NCBI GenBank assembly: GCA_024400455.1
Contig: JAKSMU010000018.1
Span: forward strand, 1 to 39,697
From: Bacteroidales bacterium
Lineage (GTDB): Bacteria; Bacteroidota; Bacteroidia; Bacteroidales; F082
Length of the DNA stretch: 39,697 nucleotides
Direction of reading: 5' to 3'
Shown here one piece after another: positions 16,261-25,363 of this stretch (its first letter is position 1; every line of letters begins with the position of its first letter). A program made the position numbers and the translations under genes. The notes under the pieces are model-generated. The model worked only from the letters and a program-made list of their open reading frames with translations. It made no database searches and was not told the origin of the DNA.

Positions 16261-16839
16261 ATGCCTAACTTATACATCATATCAGGCTGTAATGGAGCAG
16301 GCAAAACCACAGCATCGCTGACCGTATTACCTGAAACTCTGCAATGTACGGAGTTTGTCAACAGCGACGCCATTGCCAAAGGTCTTTCTCCGCTCAACCC
16401 CGACAGCGCACAATTCGCCGCCGGCCGCCTGATGATTTCGCGCATCAAAAAACACATTTCAGAGCAATCCGATTTTGCAATCGAAACCACCCTGGCTTCA
16501 AAAACCTACCAAAGTCTGGTGAAACAGGCCAAGGAAGTCGGTTATAATGTCCATCTGATGTATTTCTGGCTGCAAAGCCCCGATTTGGCCATCAAACGCG
16601 TCGCCGAACGTGTCAAGAATGGTGGCCACAATGTGGAGGAAAACATCATCAGAAGGCGTTATACGATGGGCATCCGCAACCTGTTCAACCTCTATTGCCC
16701 TGTGGTGGATTACTTTGTACTCATCGACAATTCCAACTTCCCAAGCGAAATCGTCGCCGAAGGGAACAACGATGCGATTAAGATTTACAACGAAGAGAAA
16801 TTTAATACTATCAGACAATATGACAACAGTAAAAGTTAA
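16261..16839 (+). CDS. Zeta-toxin-like P-loop kinase
   Basis: A 192-residue cytoplasmic P-loop protein. Walker A is G9-C-N-G-A-G-K-T-T17. It is followed by VNSDAIAKGLSPLNPD (the Asp that in zeta/PezT toxins activates the substrate), FAIETTLAS (conserved Glu) and an Arg-rich stretch, RVAERVKNGGHNVEENIIRRR, which fits the ATP-binding arginines. This is the chromosomal zeta-like family also labelled predicted ABC-type ATPase. Classical zeta toxins phosphorylate UDP-N-acetylglucosamine; the substrate of this shorter group is not settled. I start at 16261 because MPNLYIISG begins the first beta strand directly. Its last 20 bases overlap the next gene, so the pair is translationally coupled and may act as a toxin-antitoxin or kinase-regulator module. 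Confidence 0.85.
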   Translation: MPNLYIISGCNGAGKTTASLTVLPETLQCTEFVNSDAIAKGLSPLNPDSAQFAAGRLMISRIKKHISEQSDFAIETTLASKTYQSLVKQAKEVGYNVHLMYFWLQSPDLAIKRVAERVKNGGHNVEENIIRRRYTMGIRNLFNLYCPVVDYFVLIDNSNFPSEIVAEGNNDAIKIYNEEKFNTIRQYDNSKS

Positions 16840-17020
16840 TGCCAAAAAAAGCGAAGTTTCACCTCTGACCAAAAAACTGATGAGCGGCCTCGACCTCTCA
16901 CTCAGAAGACTGCTCCTTATGCGCAGCCGTTCAAACGGAACCTTCTGCCTTTGCGATGAAAACGGCAACATCATCACCGTGAAAGCAAAGGAAGTGAAGC
17001 AGATGATGACTGAAAACTAA
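16820..17020 (+). CDS. Small protein (66 aa) coupled to the zeta-like kinase
   Basis: The frame gives MTTVKVNAKKSEVSPLTKKL, then a basic helix (GLDLSLRRLLLMRSRSNG), then a beta-like tail, CLCDENGNIITVKAKEVK. The ATG at 16820 lies inside the end of the kinase gene in another frame, a typical coupled start. A longer in-frame extension upstream lies wholly within the kinase coding region and is unlikely to be used. No known antitoxin domain is recognised. The size, charge and position fit a partner or antitoxin of the kinase. A strong terminator begins 21 bases after the stop and closes the two-gene unit. Confidence 0.72.
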   Translation: MTTVKVNAKKSEVSPLTKKLMSGLDLSLRRLLLMRSRSNGTFCLCDENGNIITVKAKEVKQMMTEN

Positions 17021-17041
17021 TCAATTGTCATACAAAAACTT

Positions 17042-17091
17042 ACACCGTCTTGATTCATTCTGAAAAGGAATGGTCGAGACGGTGTTTTTTT
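17042..17091 (+). terminator. Intrinsic terminator of the kinase unit
   Basis: ACACCGTCT pairs with AGACGGTGT, extended inward by CATTC/GGAATG with small internal mismatches, and followed by a run of seven T (17085-17091). It separates the kinase pair from the fucosidase gene. Confidence 0.85.
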
Positions 17092-17104
17092 ATAGAATAA
17101 CAAC

Positions 17105-18499
17105 ATGAAAAAGCATCTTCTAACCTTATTGTTTGCCTTGGCTTTCGTGCCGGCATTTTCGCAAACCGAACAAGACCCAGAAACCGACCCCATTATCCTC
17201 AACCGCATCAGCGAATGGCAAGACCTGAAATTCGGTTTCATGATGCACTGGGGCATGTATTCGCAATGGGGCGTAGTGGAATCGTGGTCCATCTGCAACG
17301 AGCCCTGGATTAACCGCAATGGCGCCAACTATGTTGATTACAAACGTGATTACCAAAACCTTAACACGACATTCAATCCCGTGAAATTCAACCCACAGGA
17401 ATGGGCAGCCTTGGCCAAGGAAGCAGGCATGAAATATGTGGTCTTCACCACCAAACACCACGACGGATTCTGCATGTACGACACCAAGGAAACCAACTAT
17501 TCCGTCACCGACCCGACCTGCCCTTTCTCGAAAAACGAAAAAGCCGACATCACAGGCGAAATCGTGAAAGCCTTCCGCGAGCAAGGTTTCTGGACAGGTC
17601 TGTATTTCTCAAAACCCGACTGGCATTGCCCCGATTACTGGGCTCCCGAATGGGCCACGCCCGACCGCAACGTCAACTACGACCCGAAAGTCCATCCCGA
17701 GCGTTTTCAGAAATATTGTGATTTCACTTACAGGCAGTTGCACGAACTGACCCACAACTATGGCGACATCGACATTCTTTGGCTTGACGGTGGCTGGGTA
17801 CGCCCCGAATGGAGCGTTGATGACGAGTGCCGCGAATGGTTGGGCTGCCAAGGCTGGATTCAGGATGTGAACATGCCGAAAATCGCTGCCATGGCACGCG
17901 AAAACAACCCCGACCTCCTTATCGTCGACCGCTCGGTTCACGGAAAATACGAAAACTACCAAACACCTGAGCAACAAGTTCCTGACACGCTCCTTCCCTA
18001 TCCTTGGGAGACCTGCATGTCGATGGGCAACTCATGGTCGTATGTCGAAACGGACACTTACAAAAGCACCAACAGAATCATTCACCTGTTGGTTGACATT
18101 GTGGCCAAAGGCGGCAACTATCTGCTGAATGTCGGGCCAAGTCCTGAAGGCACATTACCTCCTACCGCTGTTGAACGTATGCACGAAATCGGCCAGTGGA
18201 TGAAAGCCAATGGTAACGCCATTTACGGCACGCGCCCGATTTATCCCTATGTTGATGGCAAAATCCGTTTCACACAGAAAGGCGACAAGGTTTACGCTAT
18301 CTATCTGCTTGATGAAAACGAGACCTTGCCCGAACAAATCACCTTTGACAAATTCTTCTCGCTTAAAACAGGGAAAATCAAAGTGCTAGGCAGCAACAAA
18401 AAAGCCACATTAAGTCAAAAAGACGGACATTATTGCATTCAATTCGATGCAGACGAAACATTGCAACACGCTGTAGTTTTTGAGATGAAGAAAAAGTAA
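17105..18499 (+). CDS. GH29 alpha-L-fucosidase, exported
   Basis: A 464-residue glycoside hydrolase with a signal peptide (MKKHLLTLLFALAFVPAFSQ). The family 29 landmarks are in order: LKFGFMMHWGMYSQWG (sugar-binding His), YVVFTTKHHDGFCMYD, GFWTGLYFSKPDWH, and YGDIDILWLDGGWV, with the catalytic nucleophile at about D228. NSWSY and GGNYLLNVGPSPEG complete the barrel, and a short C-terminal beta domain follows. The enzyme removes alpha-L-fucose from glycans in the periplasm or outside the cell. The subgroup cannot be fixed by eye; the length is near that of the broad-specificity GH29-A type. It stands alone without SusC/D genes, between the terminator at 17042 and recG. Confidence 0.93.
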   Translation: MKKHLLTLLFALAFVPAFSQTEQDPETDPIILNRISEWQDLKFGFMMHWGMYSQWGVVESWSICNEPWINRNGANYVDYKRDYQNLNTTFNPVKFNPQEWAALAKEAGMKYVVFTTKHHDGFCMYDTKETNYSVTDPTCPFSKNEKADITGEIVKAFREQGFWTGLYFSKPDWHCPDYWAPEWATPDRNVNYDPKVHPERFQKYCDFTYRQLHELTHNYGDIDILWLDGGWVRPEWSVDDECREWLGCQGWIQDVNMPKIAAMARENNPDLLIVDRSVHGKYENYQTPEQQVPDTLLPYPWETCMSMGNSWSYVETDTYKSTNRIIHLLVDIVAKGGNYLLNVGPSPEGTLPPTAVERMHEIGQWMKANGNAIYGTRPIYPYVDGKIRFTQKGDKVYAIYLLDENETLPEQITFDKFFSLKTGKIKVLGSNKKATLSQKDGHYCIQFDADETLQHAVVFEMKKK

Positions 18500-18512
18500 G
18501 GTTTCTTTTGTG

Positions 18513-18520
18513 TATCTTTG
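18513..18520 (+). promoter_or_regulatory. -7 promoter element of recG, close to the ATG
   Basis: TATCTTTG is an exact -7 match and ends only 4 bases before the chosen recG ATG at 18525. Transcription would begin at or next to the start codon, giving a leaderless message. No clear -33 element is visible. Confidence 0.45.
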
Positions 18521-18524
18521 CGGC

Positions 18525-20630
18525 ATGGAAGCCAATCTGTTGCAGACGAAAATCGGTTTTCTGAAGGGTGTCGGTCCCAAGCGCGCCGAACTGCTTCAGA
18601 AGGAACTGAATGTGTATACCTATCAGGATATGCTCAACCAGTTCCCTTTCCGTTACATCGATCGCAGCCAGATTCAGAAAGTGGCGTATATTAATGACGA
18701 CACGGTGTATTACCAGCTCATCGGCACCATTTCGAACCTCAAAATGATTGGCGCACCGCGACCGACACGCGCCACCGCCGTTTTCAGCGACGATTCGGGC
18801 AGCATCGAATTGGTCTGGTTCCGTGGCCTTAAATGGCTGAAAGACAAGTTCAAAATCGGTACGAAATACGTCCTTTTCGGCAAAGCCAGCGAATTTAACC
18901 ACACCTACAATTTCGTCCACCCCGAAATTGAGCCCTACGACCCTAACGACCCGCTGATTGGCGAAGGTCTGCAAGGCGTTTATTTCACGACAGAGAAACT
19001 GAAAGACAACGGTTTAGGAACGCGCACCATAGCAAAAATGCAGAAGCTCATCCTGCAACAGGTTTTTGATGTGATTTACGAGACCTTGCCACAAAGCATC
19101 ATTCAACAGGAAAGCCTGATACCAAGAAAATACGCTTACTATCAGATACATCTACCCGCCAATAACATTGAAATTCAGCAGGCTATGCGCCGACTGAAAT
19201 ATGAGGAACATTTTTTCTTCCAACTGAAAATGCTCCGCAACAAGAAACGCCGCGAAATGTCGACACGAGGCCATGTCTTTGCTACGGTCGGCGATTATTT
19301 CAACGAGTTTTACAGTCATCATCTGCCTTTCCCTCTGACCAATGCGCAGAAACGTGTCATCAAGGAAATACGCAAGGATTTGGGTTCAGGGCACCAGATG
19401 AACCGCTTGCTGCAAGGCGATGTGGGCAGCGGAAAAACCATCGTCGCACTGATGGTCATGCTTCTGGCTTTGGACAACGGCTTTCAGGCTTGCTTGATGG
19501 CACCAACAGAAATACTTGCCACACAGCATTTTGCAACTTTGCAAGAGCAACTCGAAGGCATGAACATTAACTATGCCTTGCTGACGGGTTCAACGAAAAT
19601 CGGCGAACGAAGGAAGATTTATGCCGGTCTTGCAGATGGCTCCATCCAACTGGTTGTCGGCACCCATGCCTTGATTGAAAGCAAAGTGGTTTTCAAGAAT
19701 TTAGGTTTGGCCATCATTGACGAGCAGCATCGTTTTGGCGTTGAGCAACGCTCCAAATTCTGGGAAAAGACCGAAATTCCACCTCATACTCTGGTGATGA
19801 CCGCCACTCCGATTCCGCGCACCCTTGCCATGACCCAATATGGCGACCTTGACGTGTCGAAAATCGACGAGTTGCCGCCTGGAAGAAAACCCGTAAAGAC
19901 CTATCATCTCTATCAGGATGACCGCTACCGCATCATGTGTTTCATGAAACAGCAAATCGCTGAAGGACGGCAGATTTACGTGGTTTATCCTTGCATCAAG
20001 GAATCGGAAAAGACCGATATGATTGCCTTACAGGCAGGTTACGAGGCTCTGCTTGCCGATTTTCCCGAGCCACAATATAAGTTATGTGTCTGCCACGGAC
20101 AGCTCAGCGCCGAAGACAAGGATTGGGAAATGCAGCGTTTCATCAGCAAAAACGCACAAATCATGGTGGCGACAACAGTCATCGAAGTAGGTGTCAACGT
20201 GCCGAATGCCTCGGTCATGGTGATTGAAAACGCCAACCGTTTCGGACTTTCGCAGTTACATCAGTTGAGAGGACGCGTAGGCCGCGGCGCCGACCAGTCG
20301 TATTGCATCCTCGTCACCGACCATAAACTGACCGCCGATGGCAAGAAACGCATGGAGACCATGGTCAACAGCAACGACGGCTTCGAAATTGCCGAAGTGG
20401 ATTTGGAGTTGCGCGGTCCAGGCGAGACCGGCGGCACACGGCAGTCAGGACAAATCGAAATGATGATTGGCGACCTGCAAAAAGACGGCGCACTGATTCA
20501 GCAGACACGCGCCATGGCTATCCGCCTTTTGGATGCCGATCCGAAATTGGCTTTGCCCGAAAACCGCCTTCTGCGGGAACATTACAAGGAATTGTTCGCC
20601 CAGACCTTCGATTGGAGCCAAATCGGGTGA
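18525..20630 (+). CDS. recG: ATP-dependent DNA helicase RecG
   Basis: A 701-residue protein with full RecG architecture: N-terminal wedge/OB domain (about 1-250; FLKGVGPKRAELLQ near the start), then helicase domains. Motif I is LLQGDVGSGKTIVALM, motif Ia region LMAPTEILATQHF, motif II IIDEQHRFGVEQR (DEQH), motif III TATPIPRTLAMT, then VATTVIEVGVNVPNAS, and motif VI QLRGRVGRG. RecG remodels stalled replication forks and Holliday junctions. The chosen Met lies 10 bases downstream of the fucosidase-proximal in-frame codon start and just after a TATCTTTG element. The stop lies 3 bases from that of the convergent rlmN gene, leaving no room for a terminator. Confidence 0.95.
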   Translation: MEANLLQTKIGFLKGVGPKRAELLQKELNVYTYQDMLNQFPFRYIDRSQIQKVAYINDDTVYYQLIGTISNLKMIGAPRPTRATAVFSDDSGSIELVWFRGLKWLKDKFKIGTKYVLFGKASEFNHTYNFVHPEIEPYDPNDPLIGEGLQGVYFTTEKLKDNGLGTRTIAKMQKLILQQVFDVIYETLPQSIIQQESLIPRKYAYYQIHLPANNIEIQQAMRRLKYEEHFFFQLKMLRNKKRREMSTRGHVFATVGDYFNEFYSHHLPFPLTNAQKRVIKEIRKDLGSGHQMNRLLQGDVGSGKTIVALMVMLLALDNGFQACLMAPTEILATQHFATLQEQLEGMNINYALLTGSTKIGERRKIYAGLADGSIQLVVGTHALIESKVVFKNLGLAIIDEQHRFGVEQRSKFWEKTEIPPHTLVMTATPIPRTLAMTQYGDLDVSKIDELPPGRKPVKTYHLYQDDRYRIMCFMKQQIAEGRQIYVVYPCIKESEKTDMIALQAGYEALLADFPEPQYKLCVCHGQLSAEDKDWEMQRFISKNAQIMVATTVIEVGVNVPNASVMVIENANRFGLSQLHQLRGRVGRGADQSYCILVTDHKLTADGKKRMETMVNSNDGFEIAEVDLELRGPGETGGTRQSGQIEMMIGDLQKDGALIQQTRAMAIRLLDADPKLALPENRLLREHYKELFAQTFDWSQIG

Positions 20631-20633
20631 TAA

Positions 20634-21656
20634 TTATTTCAATGTGTTTTTCGTCGACAGCAGTCCGCAAGCTGCGTCAATATCCTGGCCTCTTGAAGCA
20701 CGGATGGTGGCGATTATGCCTTTGTTGTTGAGCGCATCGCGGAAAGAGGCCATGCTGAGGTTATCGGGGCTTTTCATCGGAAGATTCGGTATGGCATGGA
20801 AACGGATGAGGTTCATACGGCAACGCAAGCTGCCCAACAGCCGCGCCAGTTCCTTGATGTGGTCGCCCGTGTCGTTCATGTCCTTGAAAACGATATATTC
20901 AAACGAAAGGCGGCGTTGCCCGTGCCAATCGTGCTGCTTCACGGTATGAATCACTTCCTTAATCGGATAGGCCTTTTCGACCGGCATGATTTTCAGTCTT
21001 TCATCGTGGAAAGGACTGTGCATGCTGATGGCTAAATTGCATTTCGACTCCTCGAGGAAACGCTTCAGATTCGGAATCAGACCACAAGTGGAAACGGTGA
21101 TTCTGGTCGGACTCCAGGCCAAACCCCATTCGGCAGTCAGTACCTCAAGGGCGCGCATCACGTTGTCATAATTGTCCAAAGGCTCGCCCATGCCCATGAA
21201 AACGATGTTGCTCAGCGTTACAAATTCAGGCAGGCTGAAAATCTGGTTCAGAATTTCTGCAGGCGAAAGGTTTTTCTGAAAACCCTGTTTGCCCGTGGCG
21301 CAAAACAGGCAATCCATCTTGCAACCCACTTGCGACGACACGCAAAGCGTGGCACGCTCACGGTCAGGAATGTAAGCCGATTCGATGAAATGCTCACCGG
21401 CAGGGAAAAGGTATTTTTTCGTTCCATCGGTCGAAACCTGCTCTTTCACAGGTTGATACATACCGACTTCATAATGCTCGCTCAGCAAGGCACGCGCCTT
21501 TTTGCTCAGGTTCGACATTTCCTCAAACGAGGCACATTGCTTCTTGTAAATCCACTCGGTGATTTGCTTTGCCGTGAATTTCGGCAACTCCAGATTGTTG
21601 ACAATCTCTTGAATTTCAGCGGGAGTCTTTCCCAATAACACTTCTTTTTCTTCCAT
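20634..21656 (-). CDS. rlmN: RlmN dual-specificity 23S rRNA/tRNA m2A methyltransferase
   Basis: A 340-residue radical SAM enzyme. The cluster-binding motif is C112-x3-C116-x2-C119 in GCKMDCLFCATGKQGF. SNIVFMGMGEPLDNYDNV is the conserved G-E-P-L-x-N block. Near the end, C330 in DIDAACGLL corresponds to the Cys that is methylated during catalysis. RlmN makes 2-methyladenosine at A2503 of 23S rRNA and A37 of some tRNAs. I use the Met at 21656 (MEEKEVLLGKTPAEIQ), since the upstream in-frame Met would lie before the apparent promoter. The start codon is 4 bases after the -7 element, so the message may be leaderless. Confidence 0.95.
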   Translation of the reverse strand: MEEKEVLLGKTPAEIQEIVNNLELPKFTAKQITEWIYKKQCASFEEMSNLSKKARALLSEHYEVGMYQPVKEQVSTDGTKKYLFPAGEHFIESAYIPDRERATLCVSSQVGCKMDCLFCATGKQGFQKNLSPAEILNQIFSLPEFVTLSNIVFMGMGEPLDNYDNVMRALEVLTAEWGLAWSPTRITVSTCGLIPNLKRFLEESKCNLAISMHSPFHDERLKIMPVEKAYPIKEVIHTVKQHDWHGQRRLSFEYIVFKDMNDTGDHIKELARLLGSLRCRMNLIRFHAIPNLPMKSPDNLSMASFRDALNNKGIIATIRASRGQDIDAACGLLSTKNTLK

Positions 21657-21660
21657 GGCG

Positions 21661-21693
21661 CAAAAATAGTGATTTTCAATGCTGCTACTCAAA
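21661..21693 (-). promoter_or_regulatory. Promoter of rlmN, abutting the ATG
   Basis: On the minus strand TTTG (21690-21693) is followed after 21 bases by TATTTTTG (21661-21668), then GCGCC-type sequence and the ATG at 21656. Both elements match the Bacteroidota pattern and predict a start point at or beside the ATG. Confidence 0.55.
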
Positions 21694-21712
21694 ATATGTA
21701 AAAGCCAACTTC

Positions 21713-23512
21713 TCAATCATCATCACAATCAATGGTGCGGGCAATCTTCTCGATGTTCAGGCTGCGGGCTGAGGCATCGATGATGTCCTTGTAGATGCCG
21801 CCTTTCTTGTAGACTTCGTCAGGGTCGCCCGATTGCTCGACGCGGCCGTCTTTCAAGGCGTAAATGATGTCGGCATCAATGATTTGCGAGATGCTGTGCG
21901 AAATGATGATGACGGTGCGGTTCTGCTTGATGGCATCGATGCTGTTCTTGATTTGTTCGGTCGAGATGGCATCGAGTGAAGCGGTAGGTTCGTCCAAGAA
22001 AATGATAGGCGGATTCTTGAGGAACATACGTGCAATGGCGATGCGCTGCTGCTGACCGCCCGAAAGCTGGTCGGCTTTGCTCTCAAACTGCTTCGGCAAC
22101 GCCATGATTTGGTCGTAGATATAGGCTTTCTTGGCGGCTTCAACCACATCTTCGTGCGTGGCCTTCGGGTTGCCGTAAAGAATGTTTTCCTCGATGGAAC
22201 CGTCGAAAATATGATTCTTCTGCAACACCAATCCGATGTTTTCGCGGAGGAAATGCGTGTCGTAATCCTTCAAGTCAACGCCGTCGAGCTGGATGCTGCC
22301 GCAATCAGGTTCATAGAATTTATCCAACAAGTTGACGATGGTACTCTTGCCTGCTCCCGACAGACCCACGAAAGCGGTAATCTTGCCCGGACGAATGTCC
22401 ATATTTATGTTATGCAAGGCCTTAGTGCCATTCGGATAGGTGAAATCGACACCCGAAATGGTGAAGTTACCATGAATCTTATCGGTTTTGTAATTGCCGC
22501 TCGGTTCAACATCGGTATCAGAATGAAGGATGCTGAAGAAGCCTTCGGCATAAATCAAGGCATCATTCATATCGTCGAAAATGCGCTGCAACTGGGTGAT
22601 AGGTGCCACCACATTGCTGAACAGCATGACGTGATACATGATTTTACCGATGGTCATGCCCGGATAGCCTTTCAGCACGAGATAAGCCGTGAGGATGATG
22701 ACCAAAACCGTGCCCACCTGCTTCACGAAACTCTTCACGCCGTTGTAGTAGAAACTCACCTTACGGGTGTTCATCTGGTTTTGGGTGACGTTATTCTGAA
22801 TGTTCAGCTGCTTTTCGGCTTCAATCTGTTCGCGGTTGAACGACTTGATGACATTGATAGATTCGATGATGTTCATGATGCCGTGGCTCTTGGTTTCGAG
22901 CATGGAGCGCATCTCACGACGCCAGCCTTTCAAGCGTTTCGCCTGGCGGAAGGTGATGAAGAAATAAATTGGCACAATGCCTAAAGCCACCAATCCGACA
23001 TACACGTTAGCGGCAAACATCAATATCAAGGCAAGCAAAGCGCTGGTGAACAGCGGCAGCAAATCGATGAAGAAATTCTGCACCGTGCGCGAAAGGCTGC
23101 TCACGCCTTGGTCGATACGGGTCTGGAGTTTGCCAGTGCCGTTTTCCGTTTCGGAGAAGAAAGCCATGCGGAAAGTCAACACTTTTTCGATGACGCTTTG
23201 CGCAAGGTCACGTGAAACGAAAATCCTCATGCGCTCGCCGAAATAGTTCTGCAAGAAAGTGATGACGGCGGAAAGGATTTCCTTGCCCAACAGCACAATG
23301 GCGATGGTGACGACAATCTTGTAGGCGGCAGGGCCCCAAGGCGTGTGTGCGTTGACCATTCCGTCAACCTCATCGACGGTCCAATCCAGAACGATAGCAT
23401 TGACCTGAGCCATCAATGAGCCGACGAGTGTCAGAATTAAAGTAATGAAAACCAACCATTTGTATGGTTTTACGAAAGGCTTGATGTTTTTGAAAAGTTG
23501 AACGAGGTTCAT
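21713..23512 (-). CDS. ABC exporter, fused permease and ATPase
   Basis: A 599-residue half-transporter: residues about 1-330 hold six membrane segments (for example WLVFITLILTLVGSLMA and the ALLALILMFAANVYVGLVALGI region), and about 340-599 the ATPase. Walker A is G383-L-S-G-A-G-K-S-T391, the signature LSGGQQQR is at 483-490, Walker B is IIFLDEPTAS and the H-loop is IISHSIS. It resembles the MsbA/multidrug group (ABCB type) and should work as a homodimer. The substrate, lipid or drug, cannot be inferred. It begins 14 bases after the U32 peptidase gene and is probably cotranscribed with it. The rlmN gene follows with its own promoter. Confidence 0.92.
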   Translation of the reverse strand: MNLVQLFKNIKPFVKPYKWLVFITLILTLVGSLMAQVNAIVLDWTVDEVDGMVNAHTPWGPAAYKIVVTIAIVLLGKEILSAVITFLQNYFGERMRIFVSRDLAQSVIEKVLTFRMAFFSETENGTGKLQTRIDQGVSSLSRTVQNFFIDLLPLFTSALLALILMFAANVYVGLVALGIVPIYFFITFRQAKRLKGWRREMRSMLETKSHGIMNIIESINVIKSFNREQIEAEKQLNIQNNVTQNQMNTRKVSFYYNGVKSFVKQVGTVLVIILTAYLVLKGYPGMTIGKIMYHVMLFSNVVAPITQLQRIFDDMNDALIYAEGFFSILHSDTDVEPSGNYKTDKIHGNFTISGVDFTYPNGTKALHNINMDIRPGKITAFVGLSGAGKSTIVNLLDKFYEPDCGSIQLDGVDLKDYDTHFLRENIGLVLQKNHIFDGSIEENILYGNPKATHEDVVEAAKKAYIYDQIMALPKQFESKADQLSGGQQQRIAIARMFLKNPPIIFLDEPTASLDAISTEQIKNSIDAIKQNRTVIIISHSISQIIDADIIYALKDGRVEQSGDPDEVYKKGGIYKDIIDASARSLNIEKIARTIDCDDD

Positions 23513-23526
23513 AGTATGATGTTAAT

Positions 23527-25359
23527 TTAAACTGCAAAAATATTCATTTGGCAATTACGGCAATCAAATTCGAGGCGGAATGTTCCTTTTTCGTTCGAGA
23601 GGATGAGTGGCGTGGCCTTTTTGCCTGTTTCCTTGCTGCACATTCCGTTGGCGTAGCGGATGCAGTGTTTGGTTGTCATCACCTTGATGCCAGACTGCTT
23701 GGAATACGATTTTTCCAATCCGTCCTCGATTTCGTTTACGCCATGCTGACGGTAAAAATCAGCGGCCAAAGCATTGGTCACATTACCCAAATAGGATAAT
23801 TCCGTTTCGGGATATGCCGTATCATTTTGCATGATGTCGCAATGGGAACGGTTATTTTTATGGTTTTCAACCAATTGATTCATCAGTTTTTCAACCAAAT
23901 TGCGTTTCATTTCGCCGATGACCGAGGCTGGGATCAGGTAAGGTTGCGCAAAATCCAGTTTCAAATCGACAGGATTGAAAATGGTGTCGCCCCATTGCAA
24001 GGCCTTTTTGCGGATGTTTTCGGTGGCTTTTTCGGGATTATTGGCGATGATTTTTTCACATTCGGTGGTTGTAGAGACGTGCCATGGCGCGTCTCTACAA
24101 CCATCCACCGATGCGATAAATTCATATCCCTTTTCATTTTCCTCAAGGGATAATTGTATGTCAATCTTGCGGTTGCCATTCGATGCGTCGACCTGTTTCT
24201 GCCATTCGATGTCGAGATTGCGGTAAATTTTCGTGCCGCGCGTGGCGCCATGCGGGCGATTGCTCGAAATGGTTTTTCCGTTGGCCACATCGGCGCGAAG
24301 GCCTTTCAGTTCGTCGTTTTCATCGATGAAACAGAAGCCATCGCCGTTGTGAAGAACCTTGTCGGTGCGCAATTCCATACGAACTGAATTACACCAAGTT
24401 ACCTCACCGACATATTCGCCCATCGATTTTGGCGTGAACGGCGAATCAATGCCTTCTTTGCGACCTTCGATGAAATAATCGGTGAAGCCGCGTGAAAACG
24501 ATTTCTCCGGATTGACCTCAAAACCGAAACTGCAACGGCCATTCGAAGCCTGCTGCAAATCAGTTCTCCGACTGATGATTTCGTCTAATTTCTTGCGATA
24601 GAAGGCCGTCACGTTCTTCACATAATCGGCTTCCTTCAATCGGCCTTCGATCTTGAAACTGGTGATGCCAGCATCAATCAGTTGTTCAAGATGGGCGCTG
24701 TTATTCAAATCTTTAAGTGAAAGCAGATGACGGTTTTCTATCAAGGTCTTGCCGTTTTCATCGAGCAGGTTCCAAGGCAGACGGCAAGGCTGGGCACAGG
24801 CGCCACGGTTGGCGCTGCGGTTGCCCAAATAATGGCTCAGGTAGCACTGTCCGCTTTGACAGACGCACAACGAACCATGCACGAAAAACTCCAACGGAAC
24901 ACTTGTGTTGGCACGGATTTCCTTGATTTGCTCAAGCGAAAGTTCGCGACCCAAAACGACTTGCGAAAAACCGACTTTCTCCAAAAACTGCACTTTCTCT
25001 AAGCTTAGGTTGTTGCATTGCGTGCTAGCGTGCAACGGAATGGGCGGCAAATCCATCATGAGCAGCGACATATCCTGCACAATCATGGCATCGACACCGA
25101 CATTCCAGCAGTCGTAAACGATTTTGCGGGCGCGTTCCAGCTCATTGTCGCGGAGCAATGTATTGAGCGTCACATAAACCTTCGCATCGTACAGTGCGGC
25201 ATGACGGCAAAGTTTTTCAATGTCTTCAATGGAATTGGAAACTTTTTCGCGTGCGCCAAAATCGGGACCGCCGATGTAAACGGCATCAGCACCATGGTTG
25301 ATGGCGGCCATGCCTACTTCGAGGTCTTTGGCTGGTGAAAGTAATTCTATCGTTTTCAT
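23527..25359 (-). CDS. U32-family peptidase-like protein (RNA hydroxylation type)
   Basis: A 610-residue protein with the U32 barrel at the N-terminus (MKTIELLSPAKDLEVGMAAI, GADAVYIGG, ASTQCNNLS) and the family Cys cluster (SLCVCQSGQCYLSHYLGNRS, then GACAQPCRLPW). The C-terminal part (about 370 on) looks like the added collagenase-associated region of longer members such as RlhA. Characterised bacterial relatives (TrhP, RlhA) hydroxylate tRNA U34 or 23S rRNA C2501 rather than cutting protein; which applies is not decidable here. Residues 420-431 (GCRDAPWHVSTT) are encoded by a near-perfect 36-base palindrome inserted in frame. The start codon lies 4 bases after a TATTTTTG element. Confidence 0.9.
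   Translation of the reverse strand: MKTIELLSPAKDLEVGMAAINHGADAVYIGGPDFGAREKVSNSIEDIEKLCRHAALYDAKVYVTLNTLLRDNELERARKIVYDCWNVGVDAMIVQDMSLLMMDLPPIPLHASTQCNNLSLEKVQFLEKVGFSQVVLGRELSLEQIKEIRANTSVPLEFFVHGSLCVCQSGQCYLSHYLGNRSANRGACAQPCRLPWNLLDENGKTLIENRHLLSLKDLNNSAHLEQLIDAGITSFKIEGRLKEADYVKNVTAFYRKKLDEIISRRTDLQQASNGRCSFGFEVNPEKSFSRGFTDYFIEGRKEGIDSPFTPKSMGEYVGEVTWCNSVRMELRTDKVLHNGDGFCFIDENDELKGLRADVANGKTISSNRPHGATRGTKIYRNLDIEWQKQVDASNGNRKIDIQLSLEENEKGYEFIASVDGCRDAPWHVSTTTECEKIIANNPEKATENIRKKALQWGDTIFNPVDLKLDFAQPYLIPASVIGEMKRNLVEKLMNQLVENHKNNRSHCDIMQNDTAYPETELSYLGNVTNALAADFYRQHGVNEIEDGLEKSYSKQSGIKVMTTKHCIRYANGMCSKETGKKATPLILSNEKGTFRLEFDCRNCQMNIFAV
24067..24102. repeat. 36-base palindrome inside the U32 gene
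   Basis: The sequence reads GGTTGTAGAGACG, then TGCCATGGCG, then CGTCTCTACAACC. The arms are exact complements and the centre contains GCCATGGC, so the whole is a palindrome with a single mismatched pair. A further near-match (CGGTGG/CCACCG) flanks it. It is exactly 12 codons, in phase with the gene. It looks like an inserted dispersed palindrome rather than ordinary coding sequence. Confidence 0.85.
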
Positions 25360-25363
25360 GGCG

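Noticed and set aside
17105..18499. Polysaccharide utilisation locus around the fucosidase
   Set aside because: No SusC/SusD-like, regulator or further glycosidase gene is adjacent; recG follows directly and a terminator precedes it.
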